64,000 nt of DNA from Oxalobacter formigenes (GTDB lineage: Bacteria; Pseudomonadota; Gammaproteobacteria; Burkholderiales; Burkholderiaceae_D). Each line of letters opens with the position of its first letter. The first letter of the stretch is position 1. Made by a program: the position numbers and the translations under genes. The notes beneath the pieces are model-generated. The model did no database searches. It was not told where the DNA came from and saw only the letters and a program-made list of their open reading frames with translations. The DNA is taken from NCBI RefSeq assembly GCF_027158485.1, contig NZ_JAMKYJ010000001.1; one strand, written 5' to 3'. Of the stretch, positions 37,150 through 45,651 are shown piece after piece.

Positions 37150-38568
37150 ATGAAAACCGGCTTTATTTCAATCTGCAAACGGGCGATTCCCGTCCTGCTC
37201 TTCTCATTCATGGCTTCCCTGTCGAATCCGGCAGCGGGACAAACCGACGCCGATGCGAAAACCGAAGGCATCAGGCTGTATCAGGAAAAAAAATACATCG
37301 AAGCCCTTCCCTACCTCAATGCGCCCGATGCCCAAAAAGACCCGCTTGTCCAGAGCGCGCTCGGCAATATGTTTTCAATGGGGCTGGGCGTCGACGTCAA
37401 TCAGGAAAAAGCCTTCGACTGGTACCTGAAAGCCGCCAAACAGAATAACGCGATGGCCCAGCTCTACGTCGCCTATATGCTTGAAAAAGGACTTGGCGTC
37501 CGCAAAAACGACAGGGAAGCCTTCAACTGGTACAAAAAAGCAGCCGAACAGAACGTACCGAACGCACAATACAAACTCGGCACTCTTTACGAAAAAGGCA
37601 TCGGCACCCGAATCAATCTGAAAGAAGCCCTGAACTGGTACCGGAAAGCCGCCGAAGGAGGCCTGTCGGGAGCGCAAGTCAAACTGGGCCGCCTGTACAG
37701 CGAAGGCATCGGCGTCAAACGCGACTATACCGAAGCCGCCCGCTGGTTCTACCCTGCAGCCGAAAAAGGGGACGTCATGGCACAGACTGCCCTTGCCTTC
37801 CTCTTTGAAAACGGGCTTGGCGTCCAGCAGGATGACGCCTTCGCTATCAGCTGGTACTCCAAAGCGGCCGAAAAGGGTTTCGCTCCTGCCCAGAACAATC
37901 TGGGTTACCTGTACGACAACGGCATCGGCGTCCTGCGTGACTACACCACCGCCAGAAAATGGTACGAAGCCGCCGCAAAACAGGGGAATGTGGAAGCCCA
38001 GTTCAACCTCGGCCAGCTCTACACCCTTGGCCACGGCACCGTTCAGGACTACGGCAAGGCCGCCGAATGGCTCGAAAAAGCCGCTGCCAAAGGCCACCCG
38101 AAAGCCCTGAACAATCTCGGCATGGCCAGTCTTGACGGCATGGGCGTTCCGATGGATCGCGTCAAGGCCGGAGAATACTTCCGGAAAGCCGCCCTGCTCG
38201 GCAACGCCCATGCCCAGTACAATCTGGCTACCCTGTACGTCCAGCATCCAGACGCACTGACAAAAGACAAGCGAAGCAAAACCGACGCTTTGGCCCTGCA
38301 ATGGTTCAAAAAAAGCGCGGCTGCCGGTCACCCTGCCGCGATGGCCTATCTGGCTGACGTCTATACCTACGGCAAACTGGGACAGAGACCCAACCGGAAA
38401 CTGGCCGCCAGCTGGAAACAGAAAGCCGATGCCGCCGAAGAAAAACGCAAAAGAGCACAGACCATCACTCCGCTGCCCAGAACCGAAGCGGCCAGACCCG
38501 CCAAAACCGAACCGGTCAAGCCCGTCACAAAGGATTTCAATCCCAACGACCGCGACTGGCTGGAATAG
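37150..38568 (+). CDS. secreted Sel1-repeat protein (472 aa)
   Basis: A signal peptide (MKTGFISICKRAIPVLLFSF, cut near AAG) is followed by the capping unit LYQEKKYIEALPYL and then eleven regular Sel1 repeats. The final part leaves the repeat pattern for a Lys/Arg/Pro-rich tail (EEKRKRAQTITPLPR) ending DFNPNDRDWLE, a tail not seen in the other copies. An in-frame ATG at 37108 would put 14 extra residues before the signal peptide and is less likely. It is predicted to be a periplasmic solenoid. Confidence 0.88.
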   Translation: MKTGFISICKRAIPVLLFSFMASLSNPAAGQTDADAKTEGIRLYQEKKYIEALPYLNAPDAQKDPLVQSALGNMFSMGLGVDVNQEKAFDWYLKAAKQNNAMAQLYVAYMLEKGLGVRKNDREAFNWYKKAAEQNVPNAQYKLGTLYEKGIGTRINLKEALNWYRKAAEGGLSGAQVKLGRLYSEGIGVKRDYTEAARWFYPAAEKGDVMAQTALAFLFENGLGVQQDDAFAISWYSKAAEKGFAPAQNNLGYLYDNGIGVLRDYTTARKWYEAAAKQGNVEAQFNLGQLYTLGHGTVQDYGKAAEWLEKAAAKGHPKALNNLGMASLDGMGVPMDRVKAGEYFRKAALLGNAHAQYNLATLYVQHPDALTKDKRSKTDALALQWFKKSAAAGHPAAMAYLADVYTYGKLGQRPNRKLAASWKQKADAAEEKRKRAQTITPLPRTEAARPAKTEPVKPVTKDFNPNDRDWLE

Positions 38569-38710
38569 CCCGGTCCGGTGGCATGTCTGACGGATTGCCC
38601 GGAAGGTTGCCAGGCCTTCCGGTCTCCAATCGGCTTTTCCCCCTTCCGGACAAGCCATGTCGACGTTTTTTCTGGTACAGTATTTACGCGAACAACAAAA
38701 GGAACACGTC

Positions 38711-38983
38711 ATGCACACTGTCCACCATAAAAAACATCTGTTGACGAGAGTCCGGCGTATCGCGGGCCAGACACAGGCGCTTGAAAAAGCGCTTGAAAGC
38801 GGATCGGACTGCAACGACATCCTTCAGCAGATTGCTGCCATTCGCGGTGCCGTGTCGGGTCTGATGACGGAAGTGATCGAAGGCCATATACGGGAACATC
38901 TTGCCAACGATGAAATCACTCCGGAAAAACGGTCGAAAGACGTGGAACAAGTCATCAAAACCCTCAAGTCCTATCTTAAATGA
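38711..38983 (+). CDS. metal-sensing CsoR/RcnR/FrmR family repressor
   Basis: A 90-residue all-helical DNA-binding protein. It has the family core LTRVRRIAGQ and LQQIAAIRGAVSGLM. Cys34, His59 and His63, with His residues close to the N-terminus (MHTVHHKKH), reproduce the W-X-Y-Z ligand set of RcnR, the nickel/cobalt sensor. The formaldehyde sensor FrmR uses a similar Cys, so the signal is not certain. It converges on a metal P-type ATPase gene whose start sits behind a palindrome of the FrmR/RcnR type, so it probably represses that gene in trans. The start was chosen because TTGTGT-like promoter elements and the family alignment exclude the longer frame. Confidence 0.88.
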   Translation: MHTVHHKKHLLTRVRRIAGQTQALEKALESGSDCNDILQQIAAIRGAVSGLMTEVIEGHIREHLANDEITPEKRSKDVEQVIKTLKSYLK

Positions 38984-38999
38984 ACATATCGCAGCCAGT

Positions 39000-40874
39000 T
39001 CAGGCTGCTTTATCCGGGACAATTTTGCGGTCGTATAACAGCCCCGCATTGAGTACCACCAGTACGGACCCGGCATTATGGACGATGGCCCCGGTAATCG
39101 GATTCAAAATTCCCATGACGGAAAGCGTGATCGCCACCAGATTGATCGCCATCGACAATACGATATTGAACCGGATCGTCCTGACCGTGACATTCGACAA
39201 TTTTTTCAGGTAAGGTATTTTCGACAGATCGTCGCCCATCAGGGCAATATCGGCTGTCTCGACTGCAATATCGCTTCCCATGCTTCCCATCGCGACACCG
39301 ATATCGGCCACTTTCAGGGCAGGCGCGTCGTTGACGCCATCGCCTATCATGCAGACGACACGATTATCCCGCTGCATCTCCCGGATGGCATCCACTTTCT
39401 GCACTGGCAAAAGCCCTGCGCCAATCTTTTCAATACCTGCCATACGGGCAAAATAACGTGCTGTCCGGATATGGTCGCCTGTCAGCAGAAAGACATCGGT
39501 TCCCATCCTGCCAAGAGCGCCTGTCATGTCTTTCGCGGCAGGCCGGAGCGTGTCGGACAAAGCGATCAGGCCGATACATTCCTTCCCGCGCGCGACCAGA
39601 ACGACCGCCTTTCCTTCCGAAAGGAACTTGTTCATGACAGAAAGCCGGTTCCCGTCCATCATGATATCGAAATCGGCAAGGTGCGCGACATTACCGCACA
39701 TGATATCCGCCTCATCGATACGCGCACGGATACCTTTTCCCGGAACCATCGTGAACCGGTCCGGACTGGAAAGAACGATTTCTTTTTTCCGGGCATAATC
39801 GACAACCGCCTTTCCGAGAGGATGTTCCGAACGCATCTCGGCAGAAGCCGCCATGCGGAGAAAACCGGTCGTATCGACGTGCGGAGAAAAAAGAATGACA
39901 TCACTCACCGCCAGTTGTCCGTTCGTCAACGTGCCCGTCTTGTCGAAAGCGATGCTGTCGACACGCCCCATGATTTCCAGAGCGCGCCCGGACTTGACGA
40001 GAACGCCATTGCATGTCGCCTGCCCGATGGCCGCCATGATAGTGGTCGGCGTCGCCAGTACCAGTGCACAGGGACAAAAGACGACCAGTACGGTAACCGC
40101 CCGGGTGATGTCACCTGTCACGAAATACGTGAGCACCGCGACAAGCAGCGCCAGCGGTACCAGCCAGCTGGCCCATTTATCGACAATACGTTGCATCGGC
40201 GCCTGATTCTGTTCGGCCTCACTAACCATCCTGACGAGCTTCTGGACAGCTGAATCGTTCCCGACCCGTGTCGCCACATAATCGATTGTCCCGAAACAGT
40301 TGATTGTCCCGCTGAATACCGGATCGCCCCGCGTCTTGTCGACAGGCAAAGACTCTCCGGTCATGACGGACTGGTCGATTGAGGTATCGCCGCCAACGAT
40401 TATTCCGTCGACAGCAATGGTTTCACCGGGAATGACCCGGATCAGATCACCCGTTTCAATCGCATTGACGAAAACGGTTTCCTCTTCATTTCCGATGACC
40501 CGTCTGGCCTGCACAGGAATCAGGTTGACGAGCTTTCTGATCCCCCGTTTCGCCTTTTCAACCGTCCGGTCTTCCAGTAGGCCGCCGATTGCCATAATGA
40601 AGGCCACCTCTCCGGCGGCAAACAATTCACCGATACAGATGGAAGCGATCATGGCAATGGAAATCAGCAAAGCCGAGGAAATTTTCCGTTCTTCCAGCAA
40701 TCTCTTCAATGCACTGTAAAGAATAGGCGAACCGGAAATGAAAACAGTTACCCAGGCAGGGTCGAATACGACACTGACACCCGTTAACATCAGAATCAGG
40801 CTGGCCAATAAAAAAACTCCGCCAGTCACGGTCATCGGAAGACCCGCCAGCCTGTTGAAAAAATTCTCCATCAT
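39000..40874 (-). CDS. heavy-metal-translocating P-type ATPase (P1B)
   Basis: A 624-residue inner-membrane pump. The CPC metal site is in VVFCPCALVLATPT, the phosphorylated D311 in DKTGTLT, the P1B-specific HP pair in SEHPLGKA, and the hinge in GDGVNDAPALK. There is no N-terminal CxxC metal-binding domain. The last helices carry HNAGSVLVVLNAG; together with the RcnR-like regulator next door this is compatible with a divalent metal such as nickel, cobalt or zinc, but the metal is not settled. I chose the Met followed by MENFFNRL because upstream codons run into the palindromic operator. Confidence 0.92.
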   Translation of the reverse strand: MMENFFNRLAGLPMTVTGGVFLLASLILMLTGVSVVFDPAWVTVFISGSPILYSALKRLLEERKISSALLISIAMIASICIGELFAAGEVAFIMAIGGLLEDRTVEKAKRGIRKLVNLIPVQARRVIGNEEETVFVNAIETGDLIRVIPGETIAVDGIIVGGDTSIDQSVMTGESLPVDKTRGDPVFSGTINCFGTIDYVATRVGNDSAVQKLVRMVSEAEQNQAPMQRIVDKWASWLVPLALLVAVLTYFVTGDITRAVTVLVVFCPCALVLATPTTIMAAIGQATCNGVLVKSGRALEIMGRVDSIAFDKTGTLTNGQLAVSDVILFSPHVDTTGFLRMAASAEMRSEHPLGKAVVDYARKKEIVLSSPDRFTMVPGKGIRARIDEADIMCGNVAHLADFDIMMDGNRLSVMNKFLSEGKAVVLVARGKECIGLIALSDTLRPAAKDMTGALGRMGTDVFLLTGDHIRTARYFARMAGIEKIGAGLLPVQKVDAIREMQRDNRVVCMIGDGVNDAPALKVADIGVAMGSMGSDIAVETADIALMGDDLSKIPYLKKLSNVTVRTIRFNIVLSMAINLVAITLSVMGILNPITGAIVHNAGSVLVVLNAGLLYDRKIVPDKAA

Positions 40875-40892
40875 GATTGAGCCCTGCATTAA

Positions 40893-40946
40893 TCCGTTAT
40901 TCACAAATATACTATACTCCCCTATAGTATATTTGTGAATAACGGA
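40893..40946. promoter_or_regulatory. perfect 54-base palindromic operator upstream of the metal ATPase
   Basis: Two 24-base arms (40893-40916 and 40923-40946) are exact reverse complements around the 6-base centre CTCCCC. The core TACTATA-C/G tract-TATAGTA is the arrangement known for CsoR/RcnR/FrmR repressors, which bind A-DNA-like G/C tracts flanked by AT inverted repeats. The site ends four bases before the first possible ATG of the ATPase and contains TATAGT/TATACT -10-like boxes, so bound repressor would block transcription. The arms are much longer than a single repressor footprint. Confidence 0.85.
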
Positions 40947-41129
40947 CACGCATCATGGATGACGATTTTTCCTGCCAGTCTTTCCGTTTCCTTCCGAAAA
41001 TAAATTCAAAACACTTCGTTTAAAAATGGCATAATATATTGTTGTTTTCAAATACCATTTAATGAGTTATTACTGTCAGGGCAAGATGAAAACAATACCG
41101 TTTTTTCTTGTGCAACACCCGAACCATTC

Positions 41130-43520
41130 ATGGAAACCGCTTTAATACCGGCCGATTTTATCGCCTGCCTTTGTACCGACACGGATGCGGTATGGGAAAT
41201 CGACCTCGATACTCTTGAAACCATTATCTGGCACGACACCACCACACCGGAACTGGTCAATACAAGCATCGATCTGAACAAACTGCTTCTCATGTATCTC
41301 GACCGGTTCATCCACCATGCCGACCGTGAAAAATGCCTGACCGAAATGTCACCCGAATCGCTTCGCGCATTGGCATCGGGCGATAAAAAAAGCAAGCGAT
41401 TCGATATCCGGCTGCTTTCCCGCGAAACCGGATTTGAATGGCATGAATCCTCCTGTCAGGTTTTCGAACGCAGTAATGGTTCGGGACAGACGGTTCTGTT
41501 CAAAAGCCGGTGCATCAACGCCCACAAACGGTGCACTATCGTCGAAACGGCCGTCAAGACCGAATACGATTACGTCGTCTATATCGAGGCCGATACAAAC
41601 AGCTATATCCTGTATACGGCCAATTATGAGTCCGGCACACTCCTGCCGCCCGTCGTCGGGATGGACTACACTGAAGAAATGATCCGTTTCAATACGGCGC
41701 ATTGTCCGCCTGGCGACCGTGAAAAGCTGATTGCCGAAATGCGGCTCGACAATCTTCTGGAAAAATTGTCAACCGCCAATGAACACGTCATTTATACGCA
41801 GATGTATGAAAATGACCGGCTGGCCTATAAAAAAATCCGTTTCAGTTTTTACGACCGTTCACATAACATCCTTCTGGCCACCCGCACCGACATTACCGAA
41901 ATCATTAACGAAAGACAGCAGAAAAAACTGCTTCAGGATGCGCTGAACGCCGCAAACGTCGCCAACCGGGCCAAATCGGAATTTCTTTCCCGAATGAGTC
42001 ACGATATCCGAACGCCGATGAACGCCATTATCGGCATGACTGCCATTGCAGGCGCCCATCTTGCCAATCAGGAACGCATGTCGGATTGTCTCCAGAAAAT
42101 CACGACATCGTCACGCCTGTTGCTTTCCCTGATCAACGAAGTGCTCGATATGGCCAAAATCGAAAGTGGCCGTATTATCCTGTCCGAGGAAGAAGTCAAC
42201 CTCGGCGACCTGGTAACGTCGCTCCTCTCCATGATCCAGCCCGACCTGAAAAAGAAAGGCCACCGTTTCGATGTCCATCTCTTCAACATCGATGAAGAAT
42301 GGGTCATCTGCGACAGCCAGCGTATCCAGCAGGTCTTGCTGAATTTCCTGTCCAACGCCATCAAGTACACGCCGGATAACGGCCACATCGTTTTCGAGAT
42401 AACCCAGTTGCCGTCATCTGAAAACGGATTTGGAAAATACCGGTTCATCTTCCGTGATAACGGAATCGGCATGACGCCCGGGTTTCTGGAAAAAGTATTC
42501 GAGCCCTTCGAACGGGCAGACGAAGTGTCCATCCAGTCCATTCAGGGCACCGGACTGGGTATGGCGATCGCCAAAAACATTGCCGAAATCATGGGCGGCC
42601 ACATCGGGGTCGAAAGCGAACACGGCAAGGGAACGACTTTCACACTGACGATCCCGATGCAATATGGCCACCGTCAAAACTCCGTTGAAACCTTGCCCTG
42701 CCTGCCCGTTCTGGTCGTCGATGACGATGAAATCGTCTGTGAAAATACCTGCAAACGGCTCGATGAAATCGGCATGAAGAGCGACTGGGTCACCAGCGGC
42801 TTTGACGCCATACAAAAAATACTCGCTGCACAACAGCTTACCGACAACTACTTCGCCGCCATTATCGACTATCAGATGCCCGATATGAACGGCATCGAGA
42901 CAGCGCGTGCGATCCGGAAAATCGTCGGGCCGGACATGACAATCATTCTGCTTTCTGCCTACGACTGGTCCGAGTATGAGAAAGAAGCGCATGAGGCAGG
43001 AATCGACGATTTCATCCAGAAGCCCTTATTGAAATCGCGTCTTGCCTATACCATGAAGAAGTTTTTGAATGGCAACAGGCAGCAAGTGCCAACCGGTGCC
43101 GGATCAGCCATCGCTGCCGCTTCCCATACAGGCAAGCGTGTTTTGATTGTCGAGGATAACCAGCTGAACATGGAAATCGCCACCGAACTGCTCACCATGG
43201 CTGGCGTTGTGACGGATACCGCCGAAAACGGAAAAGTCGCTGTCGAAAAAATGGCGGCTGCACCGATTGGCTATTACGACCTGATCTTCATGGATATGCA
43301 AATGCCCGTGATGGACGGCTGCGAGGCATCGCGGCAAATCAGGAACCTGGGCAGGCCTGACGTCAAAACCCTTCCCATCGTTGCCATGACGGCGAATGCC
43401 TTTGCCGAGGATATTGAAAAAACCCGGTTTGCAGGCATGAACGAACACGTCGCCAAACCGATCGACTATGAGCGGCTTGAATCCGTACTGGATCGCTGGC
43501 TGACAAAAGAAAAAAAATAA
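41130..43520 (+). CDS. soluble hybrid sensor histidine kinase with two receiver domains
   Basis: A 796-residue signalling protein with no membrane helix, so it senses a cytoplasmic cue. Residues about 1-270 form two PAS-like sensor segments. A HisKA domain follows with H291 in SRMSHDIRTPMNAIIG, then an ATPase domain (FLSNAIKYTPDNGHI for the N box, GTGLGMAIAKNI and GKGTTFTL). Two receiver domains close the protein: D580 in AIIDYQMPDMNG and D722 in FMDMQMPVMDG. Both receivers keep acidic pockets and the conserved Lys (QKPLL, AKPID). No output regulator is adjacent, so phosphate must pass to an HPt protein elsewhere. A CATAAT-like box lies about 100 bases upstream. Confidence 0.92.
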   Translation: METALIPADFIACLCTDTDAVWEIDLDTLETIIWHDTTTPELVNTSIDLNKLLLMYLDRFIHHADREKCLTEMSPESLRALASGDKKSKRFDIRLLSRETGFEWHESSCQVFERSNGSGQTVLFKSRCINAHKRCTIVETAVKTEYDYVVYIEADTNSYILYTANYESGTLLPPVVGMDYTEEMIRFNTAHCPPGDREKLIAEMRLDNLLEKLSTANEHVIYTQMYENDRLAYKKIRFSFYDRSHNILLATRTDITEIINERQQKKLLQDALNAANVANRAKSEFLSRMSHDIRTPMNAIIGMTAIAGAHLANQERMSDCLQKITTSSRLLLSLINEVLDMAKIESGRIILSEEEVNLGDLVTSLLSMIQPDLKKKGHRFDVHLFNIDEEWVICDSQRIQQVLLNFLSNAIKYTPDNGHIVFEITQLPSSENGFGKYRFIFRDNGIGMTPGFLEKVFEPFERADEVSIQSIQGTGLGMAIAKNIAEIMGGHIGVESEHGKGTTFTLTIPMQYGHRQNSVETLPCLPVLVVDDDEIVCENTCKRLDEIGMKSDWVTSGFDAIQKILAAQQLTDNYFAAIIDYQMPDMNGIETARAIRKIVGPDMTIILLSAYDWSEYEKEAHEAGIDDFIQKPLLKSRLAYTMKKFLNGNRQQVPTGAGSAIAAASHTGKRVLIVEDNQLNMEIATELLTMAGVVTDTAENGKVAVEKMAAAPIGYYDLIFMDMQMPVMDGCEASRQIRNLGRPDVKTLPIVAMTANAFAEDIEKTRFAGMNEHVAKPIDYERLESVLDRWLTKEKK

Positions 43521-43559
43521 ACCGGAAAATGGAAACAGGCTGAACCCGTCAAAAGAAAA

Positions 43560-43610
43560 CGCGGCCCTGGCGAGGCCGCGTATGGGGTTTTTGATGGTTT
43601 TTTTTGACAC
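43560..43610 (+). terminator. probable terminator of the hybrid kinase gene
   Basis: CGCGGCC (43560-43566) pairs with GGCCGCG (43574-43580); T-rich runs follow after a short gap. Confidence 0.55.
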
Positions 43611-43865
43611 CCCGTGGGTATCTCCATCAGGTCCCCGCAGTTTTATTTTAATCCAGATGGTTTACCGGTTTCAAGCCTTTTTTCCGGCCTTTTCACTTTT
43701 TCTCCCGATTCTTTTCCATTGATCCGCTGGCTATTTCCCCACACTTTACCATGCAAATCAAAAAATCTTCAAGCACCTGTTTTCAAACAATAATTTTTCA
43801 ATTTTCATCTTCCGGACCCATCCATAAACAAAATGAAGACCTCATTTTTTCCATTTCGTTTAAAA
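43611..43865. other. intergenic region, no gene seen
   Basis: AT-rich, about 250 bases before the Rrf2 promoter region; no gene or RNA recognised. Confidence 0.35.
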
Positions 43866-43897
43866 TTCCTATCTTTCATATAGGAAATGTGTATAAT
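43866..43897 (+). promoter_or_regulatory. Rrf2 gene promoter with an overlapping inverted repeat
   Basis: TTCCTAT (43866-43872) and ATAGGAA (43880-43886) form a 7-bp inverted repeat with a 7-base spacer, five bases before a perfect TATAAT box (43892-43897). The repeat covers the -35 zone and is a likely binding site, perhaps for the Rrf2 protein itself. Confidence 0.5.
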
Positions 43898-43951
43898 AGC
43901 TTTCATCTCAATATCCGGGCAAAATCCGGTACTATTTCGGAGCTCTGAAAA

Positions 43952-44386
43952 ATGAAAATTTCAACCAAAGGACGTTATGCCCTGCGTTTCATGATCGATC
44001 TGGTCCAGAACGGCGGAGATTCCTACACATCGTTAAAAGACGTGACCCGGCGCCAGACCATATCGCCCAAATATCTTGAACAGATCGCCACATCGCTTTC
44101 CAAATCCGGCCTGATCCTGAGTGTGCGTGGACCGCAAGGCGGTTACAAACTGGCAAGATCTCTGGAAAAATACACCGTGGCCGACATACTCCGTCCTATT
44201 GAAGGGACATTTGCCTGCGTCGCCTGTCTCGAGCAAACGCCGAATGCCTGCCCCCGTTATGAAAGCTGCTCGACCGTCCATTTCTGGGAAGGGCTGCATG
44301 AAGTCATGACGAATTATCTGAACGGTACCACGCTGGCCGATCTGGCCGTCAAAAAACAGGGAGAGCCGTGCCCGAGTACACCGTAA
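43952..44386 (+). CDS. Rrf2 family transcriptional regulator, possibly an iron-sulfur or cysteine sensor
   Basis: A 144-residue winged-helix regulator. It opens MKISTKGRYALRFMIDL and keeps the recognition-helix area RQTISPKYLEQI and the wing SVRGPQGGYKLAR typical of CymR/IscR. C92, C100 and C106 with a downstream His near residue 110 resemble the three Cys plus His that hold the [2Fe-2S] cluster in IscR, with a slightly different spacing; C89 is extra. It lies before a cysteine-rich short ORF and cysK, so control of cysteine or iron-sulfur supply is the natural guess. Whether it binds a cluster, or CysK as CymR does, is not visible here. Confidence 0.9.
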   Translation: MKISTKGRYALRFMIDLVQNGGDSYTSLKDVTRRQTISPKYLEQIATSLSKSGLILSVRGPQGGYKLARSLEKYTVADILRPIEGTFACVACLEQTPNACPRYESCSTVHFWEGLHEVMTNYLNGTTLADLAVKKQGEPCPSTP

Positions 44387-44456
44387 ACAATGAACCCCGT
44401 TTTTTCCGGACGATTCACGGATAAAACGCTTTATACTTCCATAAAAGGAGAACAAG

Positions 44457-44621
44457 ATGAATCAGCCATACCAGCAACGACCTGACCATACTGCCGGAAA
44501 AACCGTTCCGGTGCCTGTATCCGCCAGTCTCCTTGCCCCCGGTATGTGTCACTGTTCTCCCGTCTTTGCCGACAATGCCTGTTGTTGCCCCGGTTTTTCA
44601 CGAATGTGCAGCCCGCTGTAA
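44457..44621 (+). CDS. cysteine-rich 54-residue ORF upstream of cysK, candidate leader peptide
   Basis: A short ORF with an excellent ribosome-binding site (AAAAGGAG, six bases before the ATG). It encodes a polar start MNQPYQQRPDHTAGK and a C-terminal part with six cysteines in 21 residues: CHC, then CCC (TGT TGT TGC), then one more, ending SPL. It sits 59 bases before cysK and 70 bases after the Rrf2 gene. The run of Cys codons close to a biosynthetic gene is the hallmark of an attenuation leader in which ribosome stalling reports shortage of charged tRNA-Cys. Alternatively it is a small metal- or cluster-binding protein. Neither role has been shown. Confidence 0.65.
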   Translation: MNQPYQQRPDHTAGKTVPVPVSASLLAPGMCHCSPVFADNACCCPGFSRMCSPL

Positions 44622-44680
44622 ATTCGATCCTGTTTGAGCTTTACCAAAATACCGTTTACTGATTATTTAAAGGAATCATC

Positions 44681-45613
44681 ATGTCCAATATTGCAAAAAG
44701 CGCGACCGATCTGATCGGCAATACCCCTCTTCTGGAAATCTCCCGCTTCGGCAAACACGTCGATGCCGACGCTACAATTCTTGCCAAACTGGAGTACTTC
44801 AATCCGGCAGGGAGCGCCAAAGACCGTATTGCCAAAGCCATGATCGATGCCGCTGAAGCCGACGGCAAACTGATCCCCGGTTCCACCATCATCGAACCGA
44901 CCTCCGGCAACACCGGCATTGCACTGGCTGCTGTCGGTGCCGCACGCGGTTACCGCGTCATCATTACCATGCCTGAAACCATGAGCGTCGAACGCCAGAA
45001 ACTGATCCGCGGCTATGGCGCAGACCTCGTGTTGACCGAAGGCGCCAAAGGCATGAAAGGCGCGATCGAAAAAGCGCAGGAACTGGCCGCCACCATTCCG
45101 GGCGGCTTCGTGCCACTGCAATTCGCCAATCCGGCCAACCCTGCCATCCACAAGGCGACCACCGGCCCTGAAATCTGGCGCGACACGGACGGCAAAGTCG
45201 ATATTTTCGTCGCAGGCGTCGGCACTGGTGGCACGCTGACCGGCGTTGGAAAATATCTGAAAGAACAGAACCCGGCCGTTCAGGTCGTCGCCATCGAACC
45301 GGCTGCTTCCCCTGTTCTGGCAGGCGGCAAACCGGGCCCGCACAAGATTCAGGGCATCGGCGCGGGTTTCATCCCTGAAGCGCTGGACGTCAACGTATTC
45401 GACGAAGTCATCGGAGTCCCGAATGATGCCGCTTTTGCGACCGCCAAAACGCTGGCTCATGCTGAAGGCGTACTGGTCGGCATTTCCTCCGGCGCGGCAC
45501 TCTGGGCAGCATCCGAACTGGCGAAACGCCCTGAAAACAGGGGCAAAACCATCGTCGTGCTGCTGGCCGACAATGGTGAACGCTACCTGTCAACCGATCT
45601 GTTTTCGAACTGA
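44681..45613 (+). CDS. cysK: cysteine synthase A (O-acetylserine sulfhydrylase)
   Basis: A 310-residue PLP enzyme that makes cysteine from O-acetylserine and sulfide. K47 in NPAGSAKDRIAKAM holds PLP; TSGNTGIALA is the substrate-binding loop; GVGTGGTLTGVGKYL binds the PLP phosphate; SSGAALWAA closes the site. Length matches CysK. It follows the Rrf2 gene and the cysteine-rich ORF, and lies 38 bases before a fused PLP lyase. The two enzymes thus sit at opposite ends of cysteine turnover (synthesis and C-S cleavage). AAAGGAATC precedes the ATG. Confidence 0.96.
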   Translation: MSNIAKSATDLIGNTPLLEISRFGKHVDADATILAKLEYFNPAGSAKDRIAKAMIDAAEADGKLIPGSTIIEPTSGNTGIALAAVGAARGYRVIITMPETMSVERQKLIRGYGADLVLTEGAKGMKGAIEKAQELAATIPGGFVPLQFANPANPAIHKATTGPEIWRDTDGKVDIFVAGVGTGGTLTGVGKYLKEQNPAVQVVAIEPAASPVLAGGKPGPHKIQGIGAGFIPEALDVNVFDEVIGVPNDAAFATAKTLAHAEGVLVGISSGAALWAASELAKRPENRGKTIVVLLADNGERYLSTDLFSN

Positions 45614-45651
45614 TCCGGGCAAACAGAACAATAATGAAAAAGAGACGATCA

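Noticed and set aside
37375..38820. 481-codon open frame opposite a Sel1 gene
   Set aside because: Repetitive shadow of Sel1 codons; no signal peptide, no motif.
39078..40253. 391-codon open frame opposite the metal ATPase
   Set aside because: Composition is His/Asp/Arg-biased as expected for an antisense shadow; the ATPase motifs are complete on the other strand.
40954..41022. Short frame MDDDFSCQ on the right side of the palindrome
   Set aside because: Only 22 codons, no ribosome-binding site, no conservation to argue from.
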